From: Mayfieldus sp038040285
GTDB taxonomy: Bacteria > Actinomycetota > Thermoleophilia > Solirubrobacterales > 70-9
Direction: 5' to 3'
Assembly: GCA_038040285.1 (NCBI GenBank)
Contig: JBBPIN010000031.1
Location: 1-26,184, forward strand
DNA: 26,184 bases
Positions within the stretch are counted from its first letter, which is position 1. Each line of letters starts with the position of its first letter. The position numbers and the translations under genes were made by a program. The notes under the pieces were generated by a model. It did not search any database, was not told where the DNA came from, and saw nothing but the letters and a program-made list of their open reading frames with translations. Shown piece by piece: positions 6,144 to 12,251 of this stretch.

Positions 6144-6617
6144 GTGGCGAAATGCCCGACCGTCTGGATCGCAGATCCGGTCGTCGTGGCGATGCAAAAC
6201 GAAGCACAGCGCCGCTTTCCAAATGAGAGCGGCGGCGTGCTACTCGGCTTTGTGGATGCTGGCAATGACAATGCAGTCTGCATCCGGCGCCAACTGGGGC
6301 CCGGACCAAATGCAGTTCATGAGCGACACAGATTCGAGCCCGACTCTGCCTGGCAAGCGCGCGGCATCGCCGCTGCATATAGGGATTCAGGGCGCACACT
6401 GAGCTACTTGGGCGATTGGCACTCCCACCCGAAGGGCGGATCCCGACCAAGTCGCTTGGACCGGACGACTGCCCGGGCAATCTCAGCCCACAACGCGGCG
6501 CGCATCTCGCGACCCTTGATGCTGATCCTTTGCGGTAAGCCCGACGAATGGGAGATCCATGCCCATCGGTTGGGTCGTTGGAGACTCCGAGAAGCGCGAG
6601 TGGTCCGGGCGGCTTAG
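6144..6617 (+). CDS. JAMM/JAB-family isopeptidase (deconjugating enzyme)
   Basis: 157 residues from a GTG 2 nt after the E2-E1 stop. The frame is open further upstream into the E1 gene (TTG at 6129 or 6087), so the exact start is uncertain; coupling to the upstream gene is likely, as the only ribosome-like sequence is GAGG adjoining the GTG. The JAMM zinc-peptidase signature is complete: E28 in FPNESGGVLLG, H93-S-H95-P in YLGDWHSHP, and S103/D106 in RPSRLD. Prokaryotic JAB domains (PF14464) beside E1/E2 genes remove ubiquitin-like modifiers, as Cap3 does in type II CBASS or BilD in Bil systems. Here it would reverse or mature the conjugates made by its partner. The protein is cytoplasmic, single domain, with a basic tail (HRLGRWRLREARVVRAA). 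Confidence 0.88.
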   Translation: MAKCPTVWIADPVVVAMQNEAQRRFPNESGGVLLGFVDAGNDNAVCIRRQLGPGPNAVHERHRFEPDSAWQARGIAAAYRDSGRTLSYLGDWHSHPKGGSRPSRLDRTTARAISAHNAARISRPLMLILCGKPDEWEIHAHRLGRWRLREARVVRAA

Positions 6618-6713
6618 AAGCTTCGGCGGAGTGCGACGAGCAGGAATAGCCGGGGGCGTCGGGCCCGCCCGTCAGCGGACACAAAGCGGACACGCCAGAC
6701 CGACCCGCGCCGA

Positions 6714-6815
6714 TCACGTCCGGTCATCGGCCTCCGACTCGAACAGCTCCATTTGCAGCGGGTTGATGTCTGCGGATGAACCCGCGTGCTCGCCCGTGCC
6801 AAGCTCGGACCTCAT
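6714..6815 (-). CDS. Possible 33-residue ORF or remnant of a gene 3' end
   Basis: A frame from ATG (6813-6815) to TGA (6714-6716) encodes MRSELGTGEHAGSSADINPL followed by QMELFESEADDRT. The acidic, well-mixed C-terminal part looks like the natural end of a protein rather than a random GC-rich frame, but there is no ribosome site and a stop lies a few codons upstream. It may be the surviving tail of a decayed gene, such as an integrase beside the tRNA genes. No family can be named. Confidence 0.2.
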   Translation of the reverse strand: MRSELGTGEHAGSSADINPLQMELFESEADDRT

Positions 6816-7022
6816 GAAGGAGGAACCGGGCAGGCGCCAAGGGTCTTAACCCGGCTGGCGCGGTGTCATGCGGATTTCGGGAGACCGCCTGATCAAGGAC
6901 CTGAACATTCCCTCGGCATGAGCGCTCCGGGGGAATGTCGGGGGAATGAAACCCGACAGATTGGGCCCTTATTGACCCGCGTTGACCTGCCGCTTGATCC
7001 GGCAAATGGCCCACATCAGATT

Positions 7023-7053
7023 CCGCAATCCCGCCTCCAATGCGGGATTGCGG
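7023..7053. terminator. Hairpin downstream of tRNA-Ser(CGA)
   Basis: A perfect 12-bp stem, CCGCAATCCCGC (7023-7034) and GCGGGATTGCGG (7042-7053), with a 7-nt loop, 10 bp past the tRNA 3' end on the minus strand. No U-run follows (AATCTGATG), so termination would be of the U-tract-independent kind, or the hairpin may guide 3' processing. Confidence 0.6.
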
Positions 7054-7062
7054 CTTATCTAG

Positions 7063-7151
7063 CGGAGGGGGTGGGATTCGAACCCACGAAGGACCCGAAG
7101 ACCCTTAACGGTTTTCGAGACCGCCCCGTTCAACCACTCCGGCACCCCTCC
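7063..7151 (-). tRNA. tRNA-Ser (anticodon CGA)
   Basis: The 7-bp acceptor stem GGAGGGG (7145-7151, read on minus) pairs with CCCCTCC (7064-7070); the discriminator is G (7063). The T arm GTGGGTTCGAATCCCAC is intact. The anticodon loop CTCGAAA places CGA at 7115-7117, and a long variable arm (GGGTCTTCGGGTCC) marks a class II serine tRNA. It reads UCG codons. CCA is not encoded, as is common in actinobacteria. It is 52 bp from a second tRNA-Ser on the same strand, and the two are probably transcribed together. Confidence 0.95.
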
Positions 7152-7203
7152 GGGGAAGTCGGCTAGAGGCTAGCGGCCGCGTCGCGCAGCCGACGGTGCG
7201 AAG

Positions 7204-7292
7204 CGGAGAGGGTGGGATTCGAACCCACGAGGCAGGGTAACCCGCCCACGCGGTTTCCAGCCGCGCTCCTTAAGCCACTCGGACACCTCTCC
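7204..7292 (-). tRNA. tRNA-Ser (anticodon GGA)
   Basis: The acceptor GGAGAGG (7286-7292, minus) pairs with CCTCTCC (7205-7211); the discriminator is G at 7204. The anticodon loop CTGGAAA puts GGA at 7256-7258, reading UCC and UCU. A long variable arm (GGGCGGGTTACCCTGCC) and a normal T arm fit a serine tRNA. CCA is not encoded. It is the upstream member of the tandem tRNA-Ser pair, so a promoter should lie in 7293-7340, shared divergently with pncB. Confidence 0.95.
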
Positions 7293-7340
7293 GGGCTTGC
7301 GCAAAGGGTATCCAGCCAAGTCGAAGAGAATGGGCCGACT

Positions 7341-8705
7341 GTGGGCCGCCCGGACCCCAACGATCCAGGCTTGCTCGACGCCGCGGAGGTGTCGCTGCTC
7401 TGCGACCTCTACGAGCTGACGATGGCGGCCAGCTACCACCGCGAGGGGCTCGACCGTCCGGCGGTCTTCGAGCTGTTCGTTCGCCACCTTCCTCCCCACC
7501 GCAGTTGGCTGCTCGCCGCCGGGATCGGCCCGGCGCTGAGGCTGGTCAGCGAGATGCGCTTCGGCGACGCGGAGCTCGGCTATCTGCGCGAGCTCGGCTT
7601 CGAGAAGGACTTCCTCGAGTACCTGGCCGACTTTCGCTTCAGCGGCGACGTCGCGGCGATGCCCGAGGGGTCACTCTGCTTCGCCGACGAGCCCTTGGTT
7701 CGGGTCACGGGCCCGCGGATCGAGGCGCAGCTGCTGGAGACCCTGCTGCTCAACCAGGTGAACTTTCAGACCATGGTCGCCACCAAGGCGGCGCGGGTCG
7801 TGCTGGCGGCCGGGGGCGGCGAGCCGGGCCAGGGCGAGCGGGTAATCGACTTCTCGCCCCGTCGCGACCACGGGATCGATGCGGCGATGAAGGTCGCCCG
7901 TTGCGCGGCGATCGCCGGCTGCGCCGGCACCTCCAACGTCGCCGCGGCGCAGCGCTACGGCCTCACCCCGATGGGCACGATGGCGCACTCCTACGTGCTC
8001 TCGTTCCGGGCCGAGCTGGAGGCGTTCCGCGCCTTCCTGCGCGCCTTCCCCGAGCGAGCGATCCTGCTTGTCGACAGCTACGAGGTCAGCCAAGGTGTGC
8101 AGACGGCGATCGAGGCGGCGCGCGAGACCGGGACCGCCCTGCTCGGCGTGCGGATCGACTCCGGCGACCTCGAGGCGCACGCGCGCCGCGCCCGCGAGCT
8201 GCTCGACGAGGCGGGCATGACCGAGGCCGAGATCATCGTCAGCGGCGATCTGGAAGAGGTCCGGATCGCCGAGCTGATCGCCTCGGGGGCGCCGATCGAC
8301 CGCTTCGGGGTCGGCACCGACCTGGGCACCAGCCGCGATTCCCCGGTCGTGAACGGCGTCTACAAGCTGGTCGCCGACGCCGACCCAAAAGGCGCCTGGC
8401 GGGGCGTGCGCAAGCTCTCGGCCGACAAGGAGACGCTGCCCGGCCCCAAGCAGGTCTTCCGCCGCTTCGAGGATGGCGAGCTCGCCGGCGACGTCGTCGC
8501 CGCCGAGGACGAGGCGGTCGAGGGCGAGCTGCTGCTGGTCCCGTTCATGGAGGGTGGCGAGATCGTGCGCGCCGAGACGATGGAGCAGATGCGCGATCGG
8601 GCCGACGCCAGCCTGCGGTCGCTGCCCGAGCACCTACGTCCTCCCGAGCCGGCGGGCAGCGAGTACCCGGTCGAGGTCTCCGCCCGGCTGCGGTCGGACA
8701 AGTGA
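7341..8705 (+). CDS. pncB: Nicotinate phosphoribosyltransferase
   Basis: It makes nicotinate mononucleotide from nicotinate and PRPP in the Preiss-Handler NAD salvage route, in the cytoplasm. I chose the GTG at 7341 (454 residues) because longer frames run through the tRNA genes; a TTG at 7371 is the alternative. Family motifs in order: LLCDLYELTMAASYH (19-33), FELFVRHLPPHRSW (43-56), NQVNFQTMVATKAARV (138-153), FSPRRDHGID (171-180), GTMAHSYV (212-219, with the phospho-accepting His H216), LLVDSYEVSQG, GVRIDSGDL and VGTDLGTSRDSPVVNGVYKL. The length is normal for the family. It is divergent from the tRNA-Ser pair and convergent with tadA, with stop codons 13 bp apart. Only a weak purine run (GAAGAGA) precedes the start. 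Confidence 0.93.
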   Translation: MGRPDPNDPGLLDAAEVSLLCDLYELTMAASYHREGLDRPAVFELFVRHLPPHRSWLLAAGIGPALRLVSEMRFGDAELGYLRELGFEKDFLEYLADFRFSGDVAAMPEGSLCFADEPLVRVTGPRIEAQLLETLLLNQVNFQTMVATKAARVVLAAGGGEPGQGERVIDFSPRRDHGIDAAMKVARCAAIAGCAGTSNVAAAQRYGLTPMGTMAHSYVLSFRAELEAFRAFLRAFPERAILLVDSYEVSQGVQTAIEAARETGTALLGVRIDSGDLEAHARRARELLDEAGMTEAEIIVSGDLEEVRIAELIASGAPIDRFGVGTDLGTSRDSPVVNGVYKLVADADPKGAWRGVRKLSADKETLPGPKQVFRRFEDGELAGDVVAAEDEAVEGELLLVPFMEGGEIVRAETMEQMRDRADASLRSLPEHLRPPEPAGSEYPVEVSARLRSDK

Positions 8706-8718
8706 ACCCGCGGCGCCG

Positions 8719-9183
8719 CTAGCGGCGAGCGCCGAAGAAGGAGGAAAGCAGTGCAGCGGACTCCTCCGCGAGGACGCCGCCGGTGACCTCGGGTTTGTGG
8801 TTGAGCGCCGGTTCGCCGAGCACGTCGAGCACGCTTCCCGCCGCCCCCGCCTTCGGGTCGCGCGCCCCGTAGACGACGCGCGCAATTCGCGCCAGCACGA
8901 TCGCTCCGGCGCACATCGAGCAGGGCTCCAGCGTCACGTAGATCGAGGCGTCCTCGATCCTCCAGCCACCGAGCCGCCCGGCCGCATCACGGAGGGCGAG
9001 CAGCTCGGCGTGCGCGGTCGGATCGCCGTGCCGCTCGCGCTCGTTGCCCGCTGCGCCGATCACCTCATCGCCGCGAACCACGACCGCCCCGATCGGCACG
9101 TCACCGTGCTCGGCGGCGCGCTCGGCAAGCTCGATCGCCTGGCGCATGTATGACTCGTCGGAGCTTGGCATTTGGCCGTTCAC
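8719..9183 (-). CDS. tadA: tRNA-specific adenosine deaminase TadA
   Basis: It converts the wobble adenosine 34 to inosine in tRNA-Arg(ACG). The deaminase motifs are complete: AHAELLAL (H58, E60 proton shuttle) and LEPCSMCAGA (C88, C91), the zinc ligands and catalytic Glu. MRQAIELAERAAEHGDVPIG matches the usual N-terminal helix, and NHKPEVTGG is typical near the C-terminus. The GTG at 9181-9183 is preferred because a TATCTT box (9192-9197, minus) lies 8 nt upstream, suiting leaderless translation; the ATG at 9171 (150 residues) or 9147 are alternatives. The last bases lie in a 14-bp palindrome (8714-8727) shared with the convergent pncB end, a possible terminator. It is divergent from the secreted protease gene. 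Confidence 0.92.
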   Translation of the reverse strand: MNGQMPSSDESYMRQAIELAERAAEHGDVPIGAVVVRGDEVIGAAGNERERHGDPTAHAELLALRDAAGRLGGWRIEDASIYVTLEPCSMCAGAIVLARIARVVYGARDPKAGAAGSVLDVLGEPALNHKPEVTGGVLAEESAALLSSFFGARR

Positions 9184-9295
9184 CGCCAGCCAAGATAGAG
9201 ATGGCTCGCCCATGGCAACTTCAACGGCCGGCCCGTGTTTGAAATCGTGCCGGGGCAATCAGATCCGGCGTACTCGCAGGATCCTCCGTACGACA

Positions 9296-10684
9296 ATGAA
9301 CAGACGAGCCCGCAGACTCGCCCAGCTAGCCATGCTCGCCGTCGCGGCAATGCCCGCGACGCTCGCCGCTGCGCCCTCGGCGACCGCCGGGACGCCGGCC
9401 GCCGCTCCTCTCGCGCCACCCCCCGCTCCCCCCACGGCCCCGACAGCCGCGGCGCCCGACTTCGCGCCCGGCGAGCTGGTCGTGCGACTCGACGACCAGC
9501 GATTCGGGCGCGCGATGGACCTCCCGTCAGGGATTGGCGTGCACGAGGCTGCCGCCGCCCTGCGCTCGAATCCCCACGTCGCCTACGCGGTGCTGAACTA
9601 CATCGCGACGGCCTCCGCGGTGCCCAACGACCCGGGGACCGTGCCGCCCGCAGGCGGCCCCCGCGCCGGCTGGACCGCGCTGCAGTGGAACTTCCTGCCC
9701 TGCGGCAATTTCTGCGCCCCCGGGACGCAGCCGCTTCCGCTCCAGTCCGCGGGGGGAATCAACGCGCTGGACGCCTGGAAGAACCTCCGCAAGGACGGGC
9801 GACCCGGCGCCCGCGGCGTCATCGTCGCCGTGCTCGACACCGGCATCGCCTACCGGGACGAGGGCACGCGATTCCGTCGCAGCCCCGACTTCGGCGCCAG
9901 CGAATTCGTGCCGGGCTATGACTTCGTCGGAAAGGACGCGCTGCCGCTCGACGTCAACGGTCACGGCACCCACGCGGCGGGGACGATCGCCGAGAAGACC
10001 GCCAACCACATAGCCCTGACCGGGCTCGCCTATGACGCGAAGCTGATGCCGGTGCGGGTGCTGAACGGGCTCGGCAACGGCAAGTCGGACAGGATCGCCA
10101 AGGGGATCCGCTTCGCCGCCAAGCACGGGGCGCAGGTGATCAACATGAGCTTCAACTTCGGTTGCGGCAACCCGGTGCCGCCGGTCGCCCAGGCAATGCG
10201 TTTCGCGAGCAGCAGGGGGGCGGTGCTGGTCGCCTCGGTGGGCAACGACGAGCCGCGCAGCTGCGTCACGATGCCGGCAAGCGACACGCACGCGATCGCG
10301 GTCGGCGGCACCACCGAGGACGGCTGCCTGGGCTCCTACTCGAAGATCAGCCCGCGTGTCGACCTGGTCGCGCCGGGTGGCGGATTGCCTGCCGCCGGGT
10401 GCCAGGCCTCCGGCGCCAGCCGCCCGATCTATCAGCTCACTTTCCGCACCGGGTCCCCGAAGCACTTCGAGATCCCCGGCTTCTACGAGGGCACCTCCAT
10501 GTCCGCCTCGCACGTCTCCGGGCTGGCGGCGATGGTGATCGCCTCGGGCGTTCTTGGCCCCGCCCCCACTCCGACGCAGGTTCTGGACCGCCTCCAGGCG
10601 ACCGCCCGTGACCTCGGCCTACCCGGCAAGGACAACGAGTTCGGCGCCGGCCTGATCGACGCCGCCGCCGCAACCGCGCCCTGA
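9296..10684 (+). CDS. Secreted subtilisin-like (S8) serine protease
   Basis: 462 residues from the ATG at 9296; longer frames overlap tadA antisense. Residues 1-32 form a signal peptide (MNRRARRLAQ basic, then a hydrophobic core, AAAPSATAG), followed by a Pro/Ala linker (~33-55) and a short propeptide-like segment (FAPGELVVRLDDQ... HEAAAALRSNPHVAYAVLNY, I9-like) that should be cleaved on maturation. The catalytic triad is complete: D181 (VIVAVLDTGIAY), H223 (DVNGHGTHAAGTIA) and S401 (YEGTSMSASHVSGLAA), with oxyanion N317 in VASVGND. Six or more Cys (for example FLPCGNFC) suit extracytoplasmic disulfides. No C-terminal anchor is seen, so it is likely released. The gene stands alone, with a hairpin terminator behind it. 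Confidence 0.93.
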   Translation: MNRRARRLAQLAMLAVAAMPATLAAAPSATAGTPAAAPLAPPPAPPTAPTAAAPDFAPGELVVRLDDQRFGRAMDLPSGIGVHEAAAALRSNPHVAYAVLNYIATASAVPNDPGTVPPAGGPRAGWTALQWNFLPCGNFCAPGTQPLPLQSAGGINALDAWKNLRKDGRPGARGVIVAVLDTGIAYRDEGTRFRRSPDFGASEFVPGYDFVGKDALPLDVNGHGTHAAGTIAEKTANHIALTGLAYDAKLMPVRVLNGLGNGKSDRIAKGIRFAAKHGAQVINMSFNFGCGNPVPPVAQAMRFASSRGAVLVASVGNDEPRSCVTMPASDTHAIAVGGTTEDGCLGSYSKISPRVDLVAPGGGLPAAGCQASGASRPIYQLTFRTGSPKHFEIPGFYEGTSMSASHVSGLAAMVIASGVLGPAPTPTQVLDRLQATARDLGLPGKDNEFGAGLIDAAAATAP

Positions 10685-10692
10685 TGACCTTG

Positions 10693-10740
10693 GCCGGCGC
10701 GTTGCGCGCCGGCACATGCATGTCAGGCGGCGAAGCCGCC
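10693..10740. terminator. Two hairpins between convergent genes
   Basis: GCCGGCGCG-TTG-CGCGCCGGC (10693-10713) is a perfect 9-bp stem; GGCGGC-GAA-GCCGCC (10726-10740) is a perfect 6-bp stem. They fill the 67-bp gap between the protease stop and the convergent uspA stop, and likely end transcription from both sides. The second motif also appears in the gene-free stretch near 1967. Confidence 0.6.
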
Positions 10741-10751
10741 GCAATTCTTCG

Positions 10752-11198
10752 CTAGGTCGTGCGAACGATGATCACGCTGCAGGGAGCGTGATGGGAGACC
10801 TTGTTGGGGACGCTGCCGAGCAGGAAGCGGCGTGCCCCGGTCATCCCCTTGTTGCCGACCACGATCAGGTCCGCATTGATCTCCTCGGCGACGTCGAGGA
10901 TGGCGTCGGCCGGTTCGCCTTCCCGCGCGTGCGCCTGCACCTCCTCGATCCCGGCCTTCTTGGCCTCGGCGCTCGCTCCGTCGAGGATCAGGTTGACGTC
11001 CTCGCGCGGGCTGATCTCGTACTGGACGTCGCCGGGCGCCTCGCGAGCCTCCGACTTGACCCGCTGCTGTGGAATCGGTTCGAAGGCGCTCACGATGTCG
11101 AGCTGCGCACCGCTCAACTTCGCCAGCTCGGTTGCCTGGCGCACCGCCTCAGCCGCGGTTTCGGAGCCGTCGGTGCCAACCACGATGCGACCGAACAT
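10752..11198 (-). CDS. Universal stress protein, UspA family
   Basis: 148 residues, one Usp domain, cytoplasmic. It begins MFGRIVVGTDGSETAAEAV, the standard first strand with the Asp that contacts ATP, and ends with the nucleotide-binding pattern GNKGMTGARRFLLGSVPNKV plus the final strand CSVIIV. The G-x2-G-x9-G-S/V motif marks an ATP-binding Usp. A good ribosome site (GAGGTGAGG) precedes the ATG. The exact role is unknown; family members are usually tied to stress, dormancy or hypoxia. The neighbour upstream on the same strand is the 30-residue membrane peptide 143 bp away, separated by the 51-bp repeat. Confidence 0.92.
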   Translation of the reverse strand: MFGRIVVGTDGSETAAEAVRQATELAKLSGAQLDIVSAFEPIPQQRVKSEAREAPGDVQYEISPREDVNLILDGASAEAKKAGIEEVQAHAREGEPADAILDVAEEINADLIVVGNKGMTGARRFLLGSVPNKVSHHAPCSVIIVRTT

Positions 11199-11296
11199 CT
11201 ACCTCACCTCTCCCTCTCTTGATCCTCTCAGCGCTCGGGCGGGCGCATACTAACCCGGCTCTGACAGTTGGTGCGCCGCGTTGGCTGGCATCAATT

Positions 11297-11347
11297 GTTC
11301 GCGCTCGGCCCAAAACCATGCTCCTTGTCTGAGCCTCGCGCTCACAG
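11297..11347. repeat. Dispersed 51-bp hairpin repeat, copy 1
   Basis: 46 of 51 positions match the copy at 22776-22826 in the same orientation. The outer arms (GCGCTCGGCCCA and TGAGCCTCGCGC) can pair with three mismatches. The right end contains TCA, which is the stop codon (TGA on minus) of the small membrane peptide gene, exactly as the second copy supplies the stop of tkt. It is probably a small family of mobile or terminator-like hairpins. Confidence 0.75.
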
Positions 11348-11434
11348 CGAGACCAGCTTCACGACACCGATCACCATCGAGGCGATCAGGCAGACGACCA
11401 GGATGGCCATCGTCACCTTCCACACGGTCGGCAT
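11342..11434 (-). CDS. 30-residue single-pass membrane peptide
   Basis: ATG at 11432-11434, TGA at 11342-11344. The product starts MPTVWKVTM and is then almost wholly hydrophobic (AILVVCLIASMVIGVVKLV), one transmembrane helix with a short basic N-terminus. No Shine-Dalgarno is present, but TAGGCT (11443-11448, minus) lies 8 nt upstream, suiting a leaderless mRNA. Its stop sits in a 51-bp repeat at the same place as the tkt stop in the other copy, which supports a real gene end. It is divergent from the MBL-fold gene, with the two -10-like boxes overlapping. Function unknown. It is too short for many gene callers. Confidence 0.55.
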   Translation of the reverse strand: MPTVWKVTMAILVVCLIASMVIGVVKLVSL

Positions 11435-11442
11435 CGGGCGAA

Positions 11443-11452
11443 AGCCTAGACT
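11443..11452. promoter_or_regulatory. Overlapping divergent leaderless -10 boxes
   Basis: AGCCTAGACT carries TAGACT on plus (11447-11452), 9 nt before the MBL gene ATG at 11462, and TAGGCT on minus (11443-11448), 8 nt before the membrane peptide ATG at 11434. Neither gene has a Shine-Dalgarno. Only one polymerase could occupy this site at a time, so the two genes may compete. Inference from sequence. Confidence 0.45.
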
Positions 11453-11461
11453 TGCGCCAGC

Positions 11462-12214
11462 ATGGCGGAGGAGAAGGTCTTCCCGCGCCGTCCGTGGAGC
11501 CCGACCCTGGGGCGGGTCGCCAACGGGGTCTGGCTGCTGCGCGGCGACATTCGCGGCGGCATGAACATCTACTTCATCGAGGACGGCGACGGCCTGGTGC
11601 AGTTCGACGCCGGCACCGAGCCGATGGTCAAGGGAGTGCGGGCTGTATCGCAGAAGCTGGGGCCGATCAAGCAGATCGTGCTGGGGCACAGCCATACCGA
11701 CCATCGCGGGGCCGCGCCGGGGCTCGACGCGCCGGTCCTCTGCCATCCCGACGAGGTGCGCTACGCGGAGACCGACGACTGGCCCGACTACTGGGAGATG
11801 GAGAAGCTACCGGTCGGTTGGGTGCGTCGCATCTATCCGATGCTGCACCGGCGCTGGGACGCGGGCGGCGTGAAGATCGCCGACACGATCGAGGCGGGCG
11901 ATGAGATCGCCGGCTTCCGCGTCCATCACTTCCCCGGCCACGCGCCCGGCCAGATCGGCCTGTTTCGCGAGTCCGACCGGCTGGCACTGTCGACCGACAC
12001 CGTCTACCTGATCGACTCGACGCGGCTGAAGCCGCTGCCCCATGGCGAGGCGAGCGTCCCCCACCCGGTCTGGAACTGGGACCACGCCGCGGCAAAGGAC
12101 TCGGTGCGCAAGCTGGCGGCGCTGGGACCGGCGAAGGTCTGCGCCGGACACGCGCCGCCGCTCGAGGGGCCGGGCGTCGGCGAGGCGCTGGCCCGGGCCG
12201 CGGAGAAGTACTAG
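11462..12214 (+). CDS. Metallo-beta-lactamase-fold hydrolase
   Basis: 250 residues, one MBL domain, cytoplasmic (no signal peptide). The metal-binding set is complete: H76-S-H78-T-D80-H81 (GHSHTDHRG), H160 in HFPGHAPGQIGLF, D179 in LALSTDTVYL, and H230 in CAGHAPPL. MNIYFIEDGDGLVQFDAG is the usual first beta hairpin. The fold covers glyoxalase II-like thioesterases, lactonases and others; the substrate cannot be told. WPDYWEMEKLPVGWVRRI (about 107-124) is an insertion that may cap the active site. The start is leaderless-like. It is convergent with the kinase/cyclase gene, with GGCGCC-GGC-GGCGCC (12214-12228) as a possible terminator between them. Confidence 0.9.
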   Translation: MAEEKVFPRRPWSPTLGRVANGVWLLRGDIRGGMNIYFIEDGDGLVQFDAGTEPMVKGVRAVSQKLGPIKQIVLGHSHTDHRGAAPGLDAPVLCHPDEVRYAETDDWPDYWEMEKLPVGWVRRIYPMLHRRWDAGGVKIADTIEAGDEIAGFRVHHFPGHAPGQIGLFRESDRLALSTDTVYLIDSTRLKPLPHGEASVPHPVWNWDHAAAKDSVRKLAALGPAKVCAGHAPPLEGPGVGEALARAAEKY

Positions 12215-12251
12215 GCGCCGGCGGCGCCGCGGTTCATTACGAGTACGGCGG

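Larger units (their letters stand above)
6618..7062. other. Gene-poor gap between the conjugation cassette and tRNA-Ser genes
   Basis: No convincing full gene. It contains a short minus-strand frame (6714-6815, listed separately), an inverted repeat ACATTCCC (6905-6912)/GGGAATGT (6931-6938) followed by another GGGGGAATG, and a strong hairpin at 7023-7053 downstream of the tRNA gene. The position next to tRNA-Ser genes would suit an integration-site scar, but I find no copy of the tRNA 3' end elsewhere in the window. Confidence 0.5.

Noticed and set aside
4426..6617. Calling the cassette a type II CBASS operon
   Set aside because: The E2-E1 and JAB proteins match Cap2/Cap3 in architecture, but no CD-NTase or CBASS effector is present in the window on either side.
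7063..7292. Attachment-site direct repeat from the tRNA genes
   Set aside because: The two similar 3' ends are just the shared sequence of two tRNA-Ser genes; I found no further copy in 1-7000.
7212..7340. Upstream extension of pncB to 7212
   Set aside because: It would be translated from inside the tRNA-Ser(GGA) gene on the opposite strand.
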